A stretch of DNA of 64,000 nt, taken from NCBI GenBank assembly GCA_008727115.1, contig CP044131.1, positions 2,170,001 to 2,234,000 on the forward strand, read 5' to 3'. The position numbers were made by a program, and so were the translations under genes. The DNA comes from Comamonas testosteroni (GTDB taxonomy: Bacteria > Pseudomonadota > Gammaproteobacteria > Burkholderiales > Burkholderiaceae_C). The notes below the pieces were generated by a model. The model was not told the DNA's origin. It ran no database searches and was given only the letters and a program-made list of their open reading frames with translations. Positions 27,006 to 35,523 of this stretch are shown piece by piece (position 1 is the first letter of the stretch; each line of letters opens with the position of its first letter).

Positions 27006-27086
27006 GGACTCCACAAAGATGTTTGTGGAGTCTGATTGTATTTTTGCGCTCCGCAAACGTGTTTGTGTCGTTTGCGGACTCCACAA
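27006..27086. promoter_or_regulatory. Two hairpins and repeated 10-bp words upstream of res
   Basis: GACTCCACAAA-gatg-TTTGTGGAGTC is a perfect 11-bp stem at 27007-27032, followed by TGATTGTATTTTT. A second inverted repeat TCCGCAAAC / GTTTGCGGA spans 27050-27078. The word GGACTCCACAA occurs directly at 27006 and 27076 and inverted within the first stem. The first hairpin may terminate or attenuate transcription from fic; the repeats look like binding sites for a regulator of res. Confidence 0.55.
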
Positions 27087-27101
27087 CGACCAGGATGGCC
27101 C

Positions 27102-30100
27102 ATGAAGCTGCATTTTGAACCCGATCTCGACTACCAGCTTCAGGCCATCGAGGCGGTCTGCGACCTGTTCCGCGGCCAGGAGCAGTGCCGCACCGAATTC
27201 ACGGTGACCATGAGGCTGCCCGACGAGGCGCAGATGTCGCTGGATGTGGCGCAGTCTGACCTTGGCATGGGCAACCGCTTGACCCTGCTGGACGATGAAC
27301 TGCTCAAGAACCTGTCAGACATCCAGTTGCGCGGTGGCCTGCCGCCCTCCGGCGCGCTGACCTCGGGCGATTTCACGGTGGAGATGGAAACCGGCACCGG
27401 CAAGACCTATGTGTACCTGCGCACGATTTTCGAGCTGAACAAGCGCTACGGCTTCAGCAAGTTCGTGATCGTGGTGCCGTCAGTGGCGATCAAGGAAGGC
27501 GTTTACAAAACCCTGCAAATCACCGAGGAGCACTTCAAGGGGCTCTACGCGGGCGTGCCCTTCGATTTCTTCCTGTACGACTCGGCCAAGCCGGGGCCGG
27601 TGCGCAACTTTGCCACCAGTTCCAACATCCAGATCATGGTGGTGACGGTGGGCGCCATCAACAAGAAGGATGTGAACAACCTCTACAAGGAGAGCGAGAA
27701 GACCGGTGGCGAGAAGCCCATTGACCTGATCAAGGCCACCCGGCCGATCATCATCGTGGATGAACCGCAAAGCGTGGACGGCGGCCTGGAAGGCCGTGGC
27801 AAGGAAGCGCTGGATGCGATGAACCCGCTGTGCACACTGCGCTATTCCGCCACCCACGTGGACAAGCACCACATGGTGTTCCGCCTGGATGCCGTGGATG
27901 CGTATGAGCGCAAACTGGTCAAGCAGATTGAGGTGGCCTCGGCCACGGTTGAGGATGCGCACAACAAGCCTTTCGTGCGCCTAGTGAAAGTGGAAAACAA
28001 GCGCGGCCGCATCAGCGCCAAGGTCGAGCTGGATAAACAGACCGCCACCGGCGTGCAGCGGGTGGAGGTGACGGTCAGCGATGGCGACGACCTCCAGCAG
28101 AGCGCCGATGGCCGCGCGATCTACGCCGATTTTCGGGTGGGCGAGATCAACACGGCCAAAGGTGAAGAGTTCATGGAGCTGCGCTACCCCGGCGGCGAAG
28201 TGTTTTTGCAGCCGGGCCAAGCCCACGGTGATGTGGATGCGCTGGCCGTGCAGCGCGAGATGATCCGCCGCACGATCAAGGAACACCTGGACAAGGAGAA
28301 GCACCTGCGCCCGCTGGGGATCAAGGTGCTCAGCCTGTTCTTCATCGACGCGGTGGACAAATACCGCCAATACGACGCAGACGGGCAGCCGGTCAAGGGC
28401 GTGTATGCGCAGATATTCGAGGAAGAGTATCGTCGCGCCGCCAAGCTGCCGGCCTATCAGAGCTTGTTCGCCGAGATCGACCTGGCGTTTGCCGCCGAGG
28501 ACGTGCACAACGGCTATTTCTCCATCGACAAGAAAGGCGGTTGGACTGACACCGCCGAGAACAATGCGGGCAACCGCGAGAATGCCGAGCGCGCCTACAA
28601 CCTGATCATGAAGGAGAAGGAAAAGCTGCTGTCCTTCGGCACGCCGCTGAAGTTCATCTTCTCTCACTCCGCGCTCAAGGAAGGTTGGGACAACCCCAAC
28701 GTATTCCAGATTTGCACCTTGCGTGACATTCAGACCGAGCGCGAGCGCCGCCAGACCATTGGCCGTGGGCTGCGCCTGTGTGTCAACCAGGATGGCGAGC
28801 GGGTACGCGGCTTCGAGGTCAACACCTTGACCGTGGTGGCCACGGAAAACTACGAACAGTTTGCCGAAAATCTGCAAAAGGAAATCGAGAAAGACACCGG
28901 CATCCGCTTCGGTATCGTGGAGCAACACCAGTTTGCCGCCATCGCAGTTACAGGCGCAGATGGGCATGCCGCGCCGCTGGGTATTGAGCAATCGAAAGCG
29001 TTGTGGGAACACCTGAAGGCCGCCGGCCATATCGATGCCAAGGGCAAGGTGCAAGATTCACTGAAAACGGCGCTGAAGAACGGCACCTTGGCACTGCCTG
29101 CCGAGTTTGAGGCACAGAAGGGCCAGATTGCCGAGGTGCTGCGCAAGGTATCGGGCCGTCTGGACATCAAGAATGCCGACGAGCGCAGACAGGTTCCGCT
29201 GCGCAAGGGTAACGATGGCAAAGCCATTTACCTGAGCGACGAGTTCAAGGCGCTATGGGATCGCATCAAGCACCAGACCACTTACCGCGTGCAGTTCGAC
29301 AACGCCAAGCTGGTGACTGACTGCATCGCTGCTTTGCAGAAAGCCCCGGCGATTGCCAAGGCCCGGCTGCAATGGCGCAAGGCCGATATCGCCATCGGCA
29401 AGGCGGGTGTCGCCGCGACAGAGAAAGCGGGCGCGGCGACCGTGGTGCTGGACGAGGCGGACATCGAGCTGCCGGATTTGTTGACCGACCTGCAAGATCG
29501 TACCCAGCTCACGCGGCGCACCATCGTCAGAGTTTTGACCGGAAGCGGCCGCCTTCATGATTTCAAGCGCAACCCGCAGCAATTCATTGAGCTGGCCGCC
29601 GAGACCATCAACCGCTGTAAGCGCTTGGCCCTGGTCGATGGCATCAAGTACCAGAAATTGGGCGACCAGCATGTCTATGCGCAGGAGCTGTTCGAGAAGG
29701 AAGAGCTCACCGGCTATCTCAAGAACATGCTGCAAGATACCCGCAAGTCGATCTACGAGCACGTGGTGTACGACTCGACCACTGAGCGGGACTTCGCCGA
29801 TGGGCTGGAGAAAAACGAAGCCATCAAGCTCTACGCCAAGCTGCCAGGCTGGTTCAAAGTGCCCACGCCGCTGGGTACCTACAACCCCGACTGGGCCGTG
29901 TTGGTGGAAGAAGACGGCACCCAGCACCTGTACTTTGTGGTGGAAACCAAAAGCAGCCTGTTCACCGACGACCTGCGCGACAAGGAAAGCGCCAAGATCG
30001 AATGCGGCAAGGCGCATTTCACGGCGCTGGGGGTTGGTGAGAACCCAGCCCGGTATGTGGTGGCGCGCTCGGTTGACGATCTTTTGACCGAGGCGGTAAA

Positions 30101-30107
30101 GGGGTAG
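27102..30107 (+). CDS. Type III restriction enzyme Res subunit (DEAD/DEAH helicase-nuclease)
   Basis: Protein of 1001 residues, normal for Res. Helicase motifs: Walker A M-E-T-G-T-G-K-T-Y (about 96-104), Ia V-V-P-S-V-A-I-K, II V-D-E-P-Q-S (about 220), III S-A-T-H, VI Q-T-I-G-R-G-L-R-L (about 552-560). A C-terminal PD-(D/E)XK nuclease is visible as Y-N-P-D-W-A-V and V-V-E-T-K-S-S (about 927-950). A longer frame begins at 27036, but ATG at 27102 (M-K-L-H-F-E-P-D-L-D-Y-Q) is the family start. Without a functional Mod partner in the window it has no obvious recognition subunit. Confidence 0.93.
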   Translation: MKLHFEPDLDYQLQAIEAVCDLFRGQEQCRTEFTVTMRLPDEAQMSLDVAQSDLGMGNRLTLLDDELLKNLSDIQLRGGLPPSGALTSGDFTVEMETGTGKTYVYLRTIFELNKRYGFSKFVIVVPSVAIKEGVYKTLQITEEHFKGLYAGVPFDFFLYDSAKPGPVRNFATSSNIQIMVVTVGAINKKDVNNLYKESEKTGGEKPIDLIKATRPIIIVDEPQSVDGGLEGRGKEALDAMNPLCTLRYSATHVDKHHMVFRLDAVDAYERKLVKQIEVASATVEDAHNKPFVRLVKVENKRGRISAKVELDKQTATGVQRVEVTVSDGDDLQQSADGRAIYADFRVGEINTAKGEEFMELRYPGGEVFLQPGQAHGDVDALAVQREMIRRTIKEHLDKEKHLRPLGIKVLSLFFIDAVDKYRQYDADGQPVKGVYAQIFEEEYRRAAKLPAYQSLFAEIDLAFAAEDVHNGYFSIDKKGGWTDTAENNAGNRENAERAYNLIMKEKEKLLSFGTPLKFIFSHSALKEGWDNPNVFQICTLRDIQTERERRQTIGRGLRLCVNQDGERVRGFEVNTLTVVATENYEQFAENLQKEIEKDTGIRFGIVEQHQFAAIAVTGADGHAAPLGIEQSKALWEHLKAAGHIDAKGKVQDSLKTALKNGTLALPAEFEAQKGQIAEVLRKVSGRLDIKNADERRQVPLRKGNDGKAIYLSDEFKALWDRIKHQTTYRVQFDNAKLVTDCIAALQKAPAIAKARLQWRKADIAIGKAGVAATEKAGAATVVLDEADIELPDLLTDLQDRTQLTRRTIVRVLTGSGRLHDFKRNPQQFIELAAETINRCKRLALVDGIKYQKLGDQHVYAQELFEKEELTGYLKNMLQDTRKSIYEHVVYDSTTERDFADGLEKNEAIKLYAKLPGWFKVPTPLGTYNPDWAVLVEEDGTQHLYFVVETKSSLFTDDLRDKESAKIECGKAHFTALGVGENPARYVVARSVDDLLTEAVKG

Positions 30108-30172
30108 GTCCTGCCGTCGTTACGGCGAGACAAGTTTTCGTCATGACTACGTGCGAACCCGTAATTTTGGAT

Positions 30173-30192
30173 AAAGGAGTTTTTTATATGAG
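30173..30192 (+). other. Orphan ribosome-binding site and start codon cut by IS30
   Basis: AAAGGAG (30173-30179) with ATG eight bases later (30188) is an excellent translation start, but only one more codon remains before the IS30 end. A gene began here; most likely its remainder, perhaps the FtsK-like ATPase beyond the IS, was lost by an IS-associated deletion. Confidence 0.6.
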
Positions 30193-31314
30193 GGCGGATT
30201 CAAATGTGAAGTGCAACACCCTTGAATTCAATGGATGAGGGTGGAGTGCTGGGGAGAGTTGATCAGTAGCTCTCGATAAACCGACAGCGGTGATCGTACC
30301 CCAAGGCCCTTGCGAGGGCGGTTGTTGATTTCATCAGCAATCGCATCGAGTTGCTCTTGGCTGTAGATGCTCAGATCCATGCCTTTGGGCAGGTACTGGC
30401 GCACCAAGCCATTCATGTTCTCGTTGGAGCCACGCTGCCACGGGCTGTGTGGGTCACAGAAGTACACCGCCACGCCCGTGTTGGCGGTCAATTGCTTGTG
30501 TAGCGCCATCTCCTTGCCCTGGTCGTACGTCATGCTTTGGCGCATGGGCTGCGCAATGCCCAGCAGCTTATCTGTAAAGGCTTGCATGACATTGGCTGCA
30601 CTGGCTGGTTTGAACGCAGGCAACTTGACCAGCATGAGCAGTCGGCTGGTGCGCTCGACCAAGGTGCCTACGGCACTTGCATTGCCAGCACCCTTGATGA
30701 GGTCACCTTCCCAATGCCCTGGGAACTGCCGATCCTCAACTTCAGGCGGACGTACGTGGATGCTGAGCATGTCTGGGATCTGTCCACGACGATCCTGTCC
30801 TTTGCTACGGGGCAGCCGTTTGTTGTGAGCATGGCGCAAAGTGGCAATCAATTCCTTGCGCAACTCACCCACGGGCTGGGCATAGATGCAGTTGTAGATG
30901 GTTTCGTGCGACACGCGTAGCTCATGGCCTTTGGGGTACAGGCGTGCAAGTGTCAGCGCAATTTGCTCTGGTGACCAACGCAAACGCAAGAAATGCAATA
31001 CCAAGAACCACAAGATCCCTTGTGAATGAAGCTTGGGATCAGATCTTGTGCTGCGTCTTCTGTAAAGCCACTGCTGTTGCGCTTGCCTGCTGGCATATCC
31101 ATCGCTGGATACTGAGTTGCGAGCAATCTCACGGCTGACGGTGCTGGCACTGCGCCCTAGCAAACGCGCAATGCTGCGTACGCTATGACGCTGCAGCAGC
31201 AAACTGGCTATGGTGACTCTGTCTTCTGGTTGAAGTTGGCGATAGGACGAACGACTTGCTGACATCTGCTGACCTTAACGGTTGCAGGTGTTGCACTTCA
31301 CATTTGAATCCGCC
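30193..31314. mobile_element. IS30-family insertion sequence, about 1.12 kb
   Basis: Perfect 28-bp terminal inverted repeats start GGCGGATTCAAATGTGAAGT at both ends (30193-30220 and 31287-31314 in inverse). The enclosed transposase is intact. Flanks read ATGAG on the left and AAGTC on the right; I see no clear 2-3 bp target duplication, which fits deletion of adjacent DNA after insertion. Confidence 0.9.
30228..31265 (-). CDS. IS30 family transposase
   Basis: Full-length enzyme of 345 residues. The N-terminal HTH (Y-R-Q-L-Q-P-E-D-R-V-T-I-A and S-I-A-R-L-L-G-R-S-A-S-T-V-S-R-E) recognises the IS ends. The DDE core is seen at G-H-W-E-G-D-L-I (first Asp), T-Y-D-Q-G-K-E-M (second Asp) and N-E-N-M-N-G-L-V-R-Q-Y (Glu), the characteristic IS30 signature. 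It looks active. Confidence 0.95.
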   Translation of the reverse strand: MSASRSSYRQLQPEDRVTIASLLLQRHSVRSIARLLGRSASTVSREIARNSVSSDGYASRQAQQQWLYRRRSTRSDPKLHSQGILWFLVLHFLRLRWSPEQIALTLARLYPKGHELRVSHETIYNCIYAQPVGELRKELIATLRHAHNKRLPRSKGQDRRGQIPDMLSIHVRPPEVEDRQFPGHWEGDLIKGAGNASAVGTLVERTSRLLMLVKLPAFKPASAANVMQAFTDKLLGIAQPMRQSMTYDQGKEMALHKQLTANTGVAVYFCDPHSPWQRGSNENMNGLVRQYLPKGMDLSIYSQEQLDAIADEINNRPRKGLGVRSPLSVYRELLINSPQHSTLIH

Positions 31315-32565
31315 AAGTCAAAAAATGTCAACGATTTCAGCGAATACCGTAAATCAAGCGGGGTACGGTTGCCCCGCGTTCTGCTAGTCATAGATGAGTT
31401 CCAAATTCTGTTCTCAGAAAGTCGCCAGGTGGCAGAAGCTGCTGAGCAGCTGCTGTCGAAGCTCTTGAAACAGGGGCGCTCGTTCGGTATTCACATCCTC
31501 CTGGCTACTCAGACTTTGAAAGGCATCAACGCGCAGTCAATCGGAAGCATCATCACCCAGTTGGGATGCCGTATCGCACTGGCTTGTGGGCAGGAAGACT
31601 CCGCAATGATCCTCGGGGGCGGGAACTGGGCAGCCGCAGAGCTGCGCAGCCCACCTGAAGGCATCATCAACAATGCTAACGGTGCCAAATCCGGCAATGT
31701 GAAGTTCATGATTCCATTCGCCGGAGAAAGCGAGCATCGCCGTGATTTGTTGAAGAAGTTGATAGCGCGTACATCTCTTTCTGGGGTGGCTGAAAAAGCC
31801 AAAATCTTCAGCGGTGCATTCCTTCCGCAGATGCCGTCTCCCTTTGAATATCAGACAGCTTGTGCGCATGAAGAAGCTCTTCTTTTGGGCGAAAACCTCG
31901 CATTCGATTCAAAACCGTTGACGGTATCACTTACTCGTCGATCCGCGTTCAATGTTCTATTCAGCGGCTACAACGACCACATTCACGATGGACTCCTGTC
32001 CGCTACGCTTTTTAGTCTGACTTTCGTCGATGGCTTTGATGAAATCGTGTACTTCAACGCGCGCGGGGTCCCCCCAGGAGGAGGATTCTCAGCCGCAGCG
32101 CAGATGCTCGGTGCACGCCTCAAGATGTTCGACGATATATCCGATCTACCACTTCAAGCGATATCAGACGATATTGGGAGTCGCCGCGTAGCATTGATTA
32201 TCGATGGCCTGGATTCCGAGAAAGCACTACAGCCAGCCCCAGCGTTTAGATCGCCCAAGCCTGGCGAACCACCTACCCCGGCTGATTTGTTAAAGCGTCT
32301 CGCCGAGGACGGCCCAAGAAAGGGGACGTTTGTATTTATTTTTGTTGACCGTTGGCAGCGCTGTGCCAGTGCCAGCAAAGACCTTTTTTCCTTTTTCGAA
32401 TTGCGCGTGGCGTACTGCATGAACGAAGACGATGCTGGATCGCTTGTGAGTGGCGGTGTTGGCAAGTTCAAAGGTATTGAAAAACCGAGCCGAGCTGTAT
32501 TCGTAAACAAAATGACGAATGACATCACATGGTTCCGGCCATATGTTCAGGAAAGCACTCAATGA
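31315..32565 (+). pseudogene. FtsK/HerA-like ATPase, C-terminal part only
   Basis: The frame stays open from inside the IS to 32565, giving about 416 native residues. R-V-L-L-V-I-D-E-F-Q (31376-31405) is a Walker B box and H-I-L-L-A-T-Q-T-L (31495-31520) the sensor typical of FtsK/SpoIIIE/HerA translocases, with the linker Q-G-R-S-F-G-I between them. The Walker A region that should lie upstream is absent, removed with the 5' part by IS30. The second half (from about 31880) resembles a further, degenerate ATPase unit (V-L-F-S-G-Y-N-D-H, then V-A-L-I-I-D-G-L-D), as in multi-domain EssC-like proteins. Its stop overlaps the next start (ATGA). Probably non-functional. Confidence 0.75.
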
Positions 32566-34325
32566 AGAGGTTTCTGCTCACGTGGTATGGAATCACCGAT
32601 TTTCGCGCGTCGCTGGGGTTTGAGAATACCGACGGCCCTATTGCGAGCGCCCTTGCGGGCGCGCCCTACTCGGACATCATTATCCTGGGTTACACCCGGA
32701 TGGATAATGATGCCAGCGAATTGATTGAGGCACAGAAGACGTTCACGCTTGAATTGGCGTCAATACGAAGCATGGGGCAAGAGAAAGACTGGAAGCTTAC
32801 TAATCAGTTTGTCTCCAGGTTCGCCAATACCTCTGTCGCACATGAACATTTTGAAGCCTGGCTGAAAAAGAAAGCCGCCGCCCTGGGCTGCAACGCAAGG
32901 ATCCGTTTAAATAGCGAGAAGCTTTACCAGCTCAACGACACCGAAGGTATTTACGCTAGCGCAATACGGGCGCTGGATGGGGTTGAACAGGAGCCAGGTG
33001 AAAAGCTCGTCACGCTCTATCTCAGCCCAGGAACTCCGGTGATGGCCTTTGTCTGGGCGCTCGCGGCGCTGAGCTACCCTGAACTCAAAAAAAGACTCAT
33101 AGCATCGTCCATCATTGGCAAAGCACCTGAAGTCATAGCGTTGCCTGCCGAGTGGCTTGAGCGACACAGCTCAAAACAGGCTGCGATCCGAGGCATCTCC
33201 AACGGGTTCGATGTGACATTCCATCTTTTTGGTGAGCAACGGATGCCTGCCTTGTTGAGCATCCGGCAATTTGAGTCGGCGCATCACATTTTTGTCAACT
33301 CAAAAGACTTCCCTGCTGCATGTATGCGAACCTTTATTGGCTCTCGGGACCTGCATGAACTTACCGTTGACCCCTGGGATGATCGCGCTGTTCACGAACA
33401 AATCACCGAGCTGGCAAAGCAATTTCCAGAAAAAACACGAATTGGAATCAATTTAACTGGCGGCACAAAATTGATGTTTGCTGGCGCGCTCTCTGCTGCA
33501 CGTGAACTGGGCGCTGTTCCGTTTTATTTTGACAGCAAGAATCGTCGCGTCACATTCATTGACAGTGTTCGACGCGAAAAAATCAGGCGGATTGATTCAA
33601 TCGAGACATTTTTGCACCTGAATAGCGATGGTTTGCAGATTGCAGGCAGTTCCTTCATGAAGGATATATCGCCAAGTCGCCAACTTCTGACCGAGACCCT
33701 TTGGCTGCATCGTGACAAGGTGCGTAGATTTTATAGAGAACTGACCGACTATAACAATGCACTCAGGCCATTCGAGATTTGTCGTGACGGCTTCAATTTC
33801 AAGCTGGATGACATGGAGGCAGTATCCGTCCAGGGCTATGGATTAGATCTGAGATTTGAGAAATGGCCTGATTTCGCCAAATACCTATCTGGCGGCTGGT
33901 TCGAGGAGTTTGTTTATTTGCAGTGCAAACCCTACGAGGATGCTGGAGTCATTCAAGACTTGCGCATCAATGTCAAGCTGAACTTGAATTTAGAAGAGTC
34001 AAAAGGCTATTCGAGCTTCGGTGTTGAATACAACGAGCTGGACATCACATTCACCGACGGTTATTCGCTTTATATCGTGGAATGCAAGGCGGGCAATGTA
34101 ACGCAAGAGCAGATTATGAAGCTGCAGAACCTTGTGCGCTTCTACGGAGGAATTGAAGGTCGCGGTATCGTTGCCTGCTGTGTTCTCCCAAATACTGAGT
34201 CGGTCAAGAAAAAAATAAAAGATGCCAGGCTGATGCTTTGGAGTGGTGCATCACTTTCTGAGCAGATAACGGCAATGATGAACAGCATCACTGAGCGGGC
34301 TGAAGCGAGTGAGGCAACGCCATGA
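32562..34325 (+). CDS. CARF-type sensor with PD-(D/E)XK nuclease (Can2/Card1-like), no CRISPR nearby
   Basis: Protein of 587 residues. An N-terminal Rossmann-like domain (1-180) has L-G-Y-T-R near residue 45 and Y-L-S-P-G-T-P-V-M-A at 153-162, a pattern reminiscent of RtcR-type CARF domains. A second one carries I-N-L-T-G-G-T-K-L-M at 296-305, the signature ligand loop of CARF (DUF1887) proteins. The C-terminal nuclease has G-G-W-F-E-E-F-V-Y (444-452), N-E-L-D-I (491-495) and I-V-E-C-K-A-G (505-511), the E/D..ExK active site seen in Can2/Card1 cOA-activated nucleases. Known relatives are switched on by cyclic oligoadenylate; no cyclase is recognisable here. It is ATGA-coupled on both sides, so it belongs to this operon. 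Confidence 0.78.
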   Translation: MKRFLLTWYGITDFRASLGFENTDGPIASALAGAPYSDIIILGYTRMDNDASELIEAQKTFTLELASIRSMGQEKDWKLTNQFVSRFANTSVAHEHFEAWLKKKAAALGCNARIRLNSEKLYQLNDTEGIYASAIRALDGVEQEPGEKLVTLYLSPGTPVMAFVWALAALSYPELKKRLIASSIIGKAPEVIALPAEWLERHSSKQAAIRGISNGFDVTFHLFGEQRMPALLSIRQFESAHHIFVNSKDFPAACMRTFIGSRDLHELTVDPWDDRAVHEQITELAKQFPEKTRIGINLTGGTKLMFAGALSAARELGAVPFYFDSKNRRVTFIDSVRREKIRRIDSIETFLHLNSDGLQIAGSSFMKDISPSRQLLTETLWLHRDKVRRFYRELTDYNNALRPFEICRDGFNFKLDDMEAVSVQGYGLDLRFEKWPDFAKYLSGGWFEEFVYLQCKPYEDAGVIQDLRINVKLNLNLEESKGYSSFGVEYNELDITFTDGYSLYIVECKAGNVTQEQIMKLQNLVRFYGGIEGRGIVACCVLPNTESVKKKIKDARLMLWSGASLSEQITAMMNSITERAEASEATP

Positions 34326-34810
34326 TGCTCCATTTGGTTTGCGACATCTCCGGCAGCATGAGTGAAGGAGGCAAGCCCTTCATCCTGCGAACCTTGGCCA
34401 CGACCGTGGCGCAATGGGTGCGGCATGGGTATGGACAGGCGGAAATCCGCCTTTGTGCTTGGAGCAGCGAGGCACGCAGCATCCCGAACTGGAGCGTCAC
34501 GGACGATCTCCCGGTGGAAATGCTGGTTTGCCATGGAAGCACCAATGGCGAGGCGCTGGTTCAACTGTTGGGTAGCGAGCCGGATGGAAAGGTTCTGATT
34601 CTCACGGATGGATTCTGGACAAGAGACGACGTGAAGACTCTGAGCCGCTGGCAGGAAGGCCTACCGCCGGATACGCTGCGCGTCATCCAAATCGGCGCGG
34701 ATGCCAACCCGCATCTTTCCAAGGGGCTCAAAGGCGCAAAGGTGTTTGCCGCAGAAGAAGTGCTCGCCGTACTCGATAACTGGCTGCAGGCGGATGAGGA
34801 ATGGGCATGA
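34322..34810 (+). CDS. vWA domain protein (TerY-like)
   Basis: Stand-alone von Willebrand A domain of 162 residues. The MIDAS metal site is complete: Asp8-I-Ser10-G-Ser12 (C-D-I-S-G-S-M), Thr74 (H-G-S-T-N-G) and Asp96 (I-L-T-D-G-F). TerY-type vWA proteins pair with a PP2C phosphatase and a Ser/Thr kinase, and those two genes follow directly. The start overlaps the preceding stop as ATGA, and the end overlaps the phosphatase gene by 10 bases. It probably scaffolds or responds to phosphorylation in the complex. Confidence 0.86.
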   Translation: MMLHLVCDISGSMSEGGKPFILRTLATTVAQWVRHGYGQAEIRLCAWSSEARSIPNWSVTDDLPVEMLVCHGSTNGEALVQLLGSEPDGKVLILTDGFWTRDDVKTLSRWQEGLPPDTLRVIQIGADANPHLSKGLKGAKVFAAEEVLAVLDNWLQADEEWA

Positions 34811-35523
34811 CGCTTTGGAAAAGTTTTGGGGCAAGCGTTCGCGGCCCGAGCCATATCGCCGAAGGTTTGCCAAATCAGGATGCATGGGCGAAGTTTCACC
34901 ATGTTTGGGGTGATGGCATCGTCGTGTCCGACGGGGTTGGCTCCAAGCCCTTCTCCAGCTTCGGCAGCCATGCTGCCTGTCTCGCCGTCGAGTTCGCAGC
35001 CCGGGCTTGTTGCACCAGTGGTGAAATCGAACACAACGCGCTGTTTAGCAACATCCAAGCTAACTGGCTGAGGCTTGTTGCTCCGCTGGAACCTCGCGAT
35101 TGCGCGGCCACCTGTCTTTTCGCACTACGCCTGGATGGCGTAATCCACCTAGGGATGCTTGGCGACGGACTTGCCGCTATTGCCAAGTCCGATGGATCAG
35201 TCGTTTCGCTGTCGGAAAACAAGACACAAGGCTTCTCCAATATCACCATTGCGCTGTCCTCCAAGGTCTCCGCCAAAGACTGGCAGTATTTGTCGCTGCC
35301 GGGGGAGCAGTGCATCGCAGTATTGCTCTGCACTGATGGGGTGGCTGACGATTTGGATAACGCTGACGGGTTTGTGAGCAGTTTCGCCGAAACGCATCGA
35401 ACCCTCGCGCCGGTAAGTGCCAACCGGCGCATCCACGAGATGCTCGAAAACTGGCCCACGCCCAAGCACAGCGACGATAAAACCCTCGCCTGCCTGTGCA
35501 GTGAGGAGGTTGCAGATGAGTAA
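34801..35523 (+). CDS. PP2C-family protein phosphatase
   Basis: Metal-dependent Ser/Thr phosphatase of 240 residues (238 if ATG at 34807 is used). PP2C motifs are clear: L-P-N-Q-D-A-W, V-V-S-D-G-V-G-S (metal Asp), L-G-M-L-G-D-G (metal Asp), L-C-T-D-G-V-A-D-D, and S-D-D-K-T near the C-terminus. It lies between the vWA and kinase genes and overlaps both, so it most likely removes phosphates put on by that kinase. Confidence 0.88.
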   Translation: MGMTLWKSFGASVRGPSHIAEGLPNQDAWAKFHHVWGDGIVVSDGVGSKPFSSFGSHAACLAVEFAARACCTSGEIEHNALFSNIQANWLRLVAPLEPRDCAATCLFALRLDGVIHLGMLGDGLAAIAKSDGSVVSLSENKTQGFSNITIALSSKVSAKDWQYLSLPGEQCIAVLLCTDGVADDLDNADGFVSSFAETHRTLAPVSANRRIHEMLENWPTPKHSDDKTLACLCSEEVADE

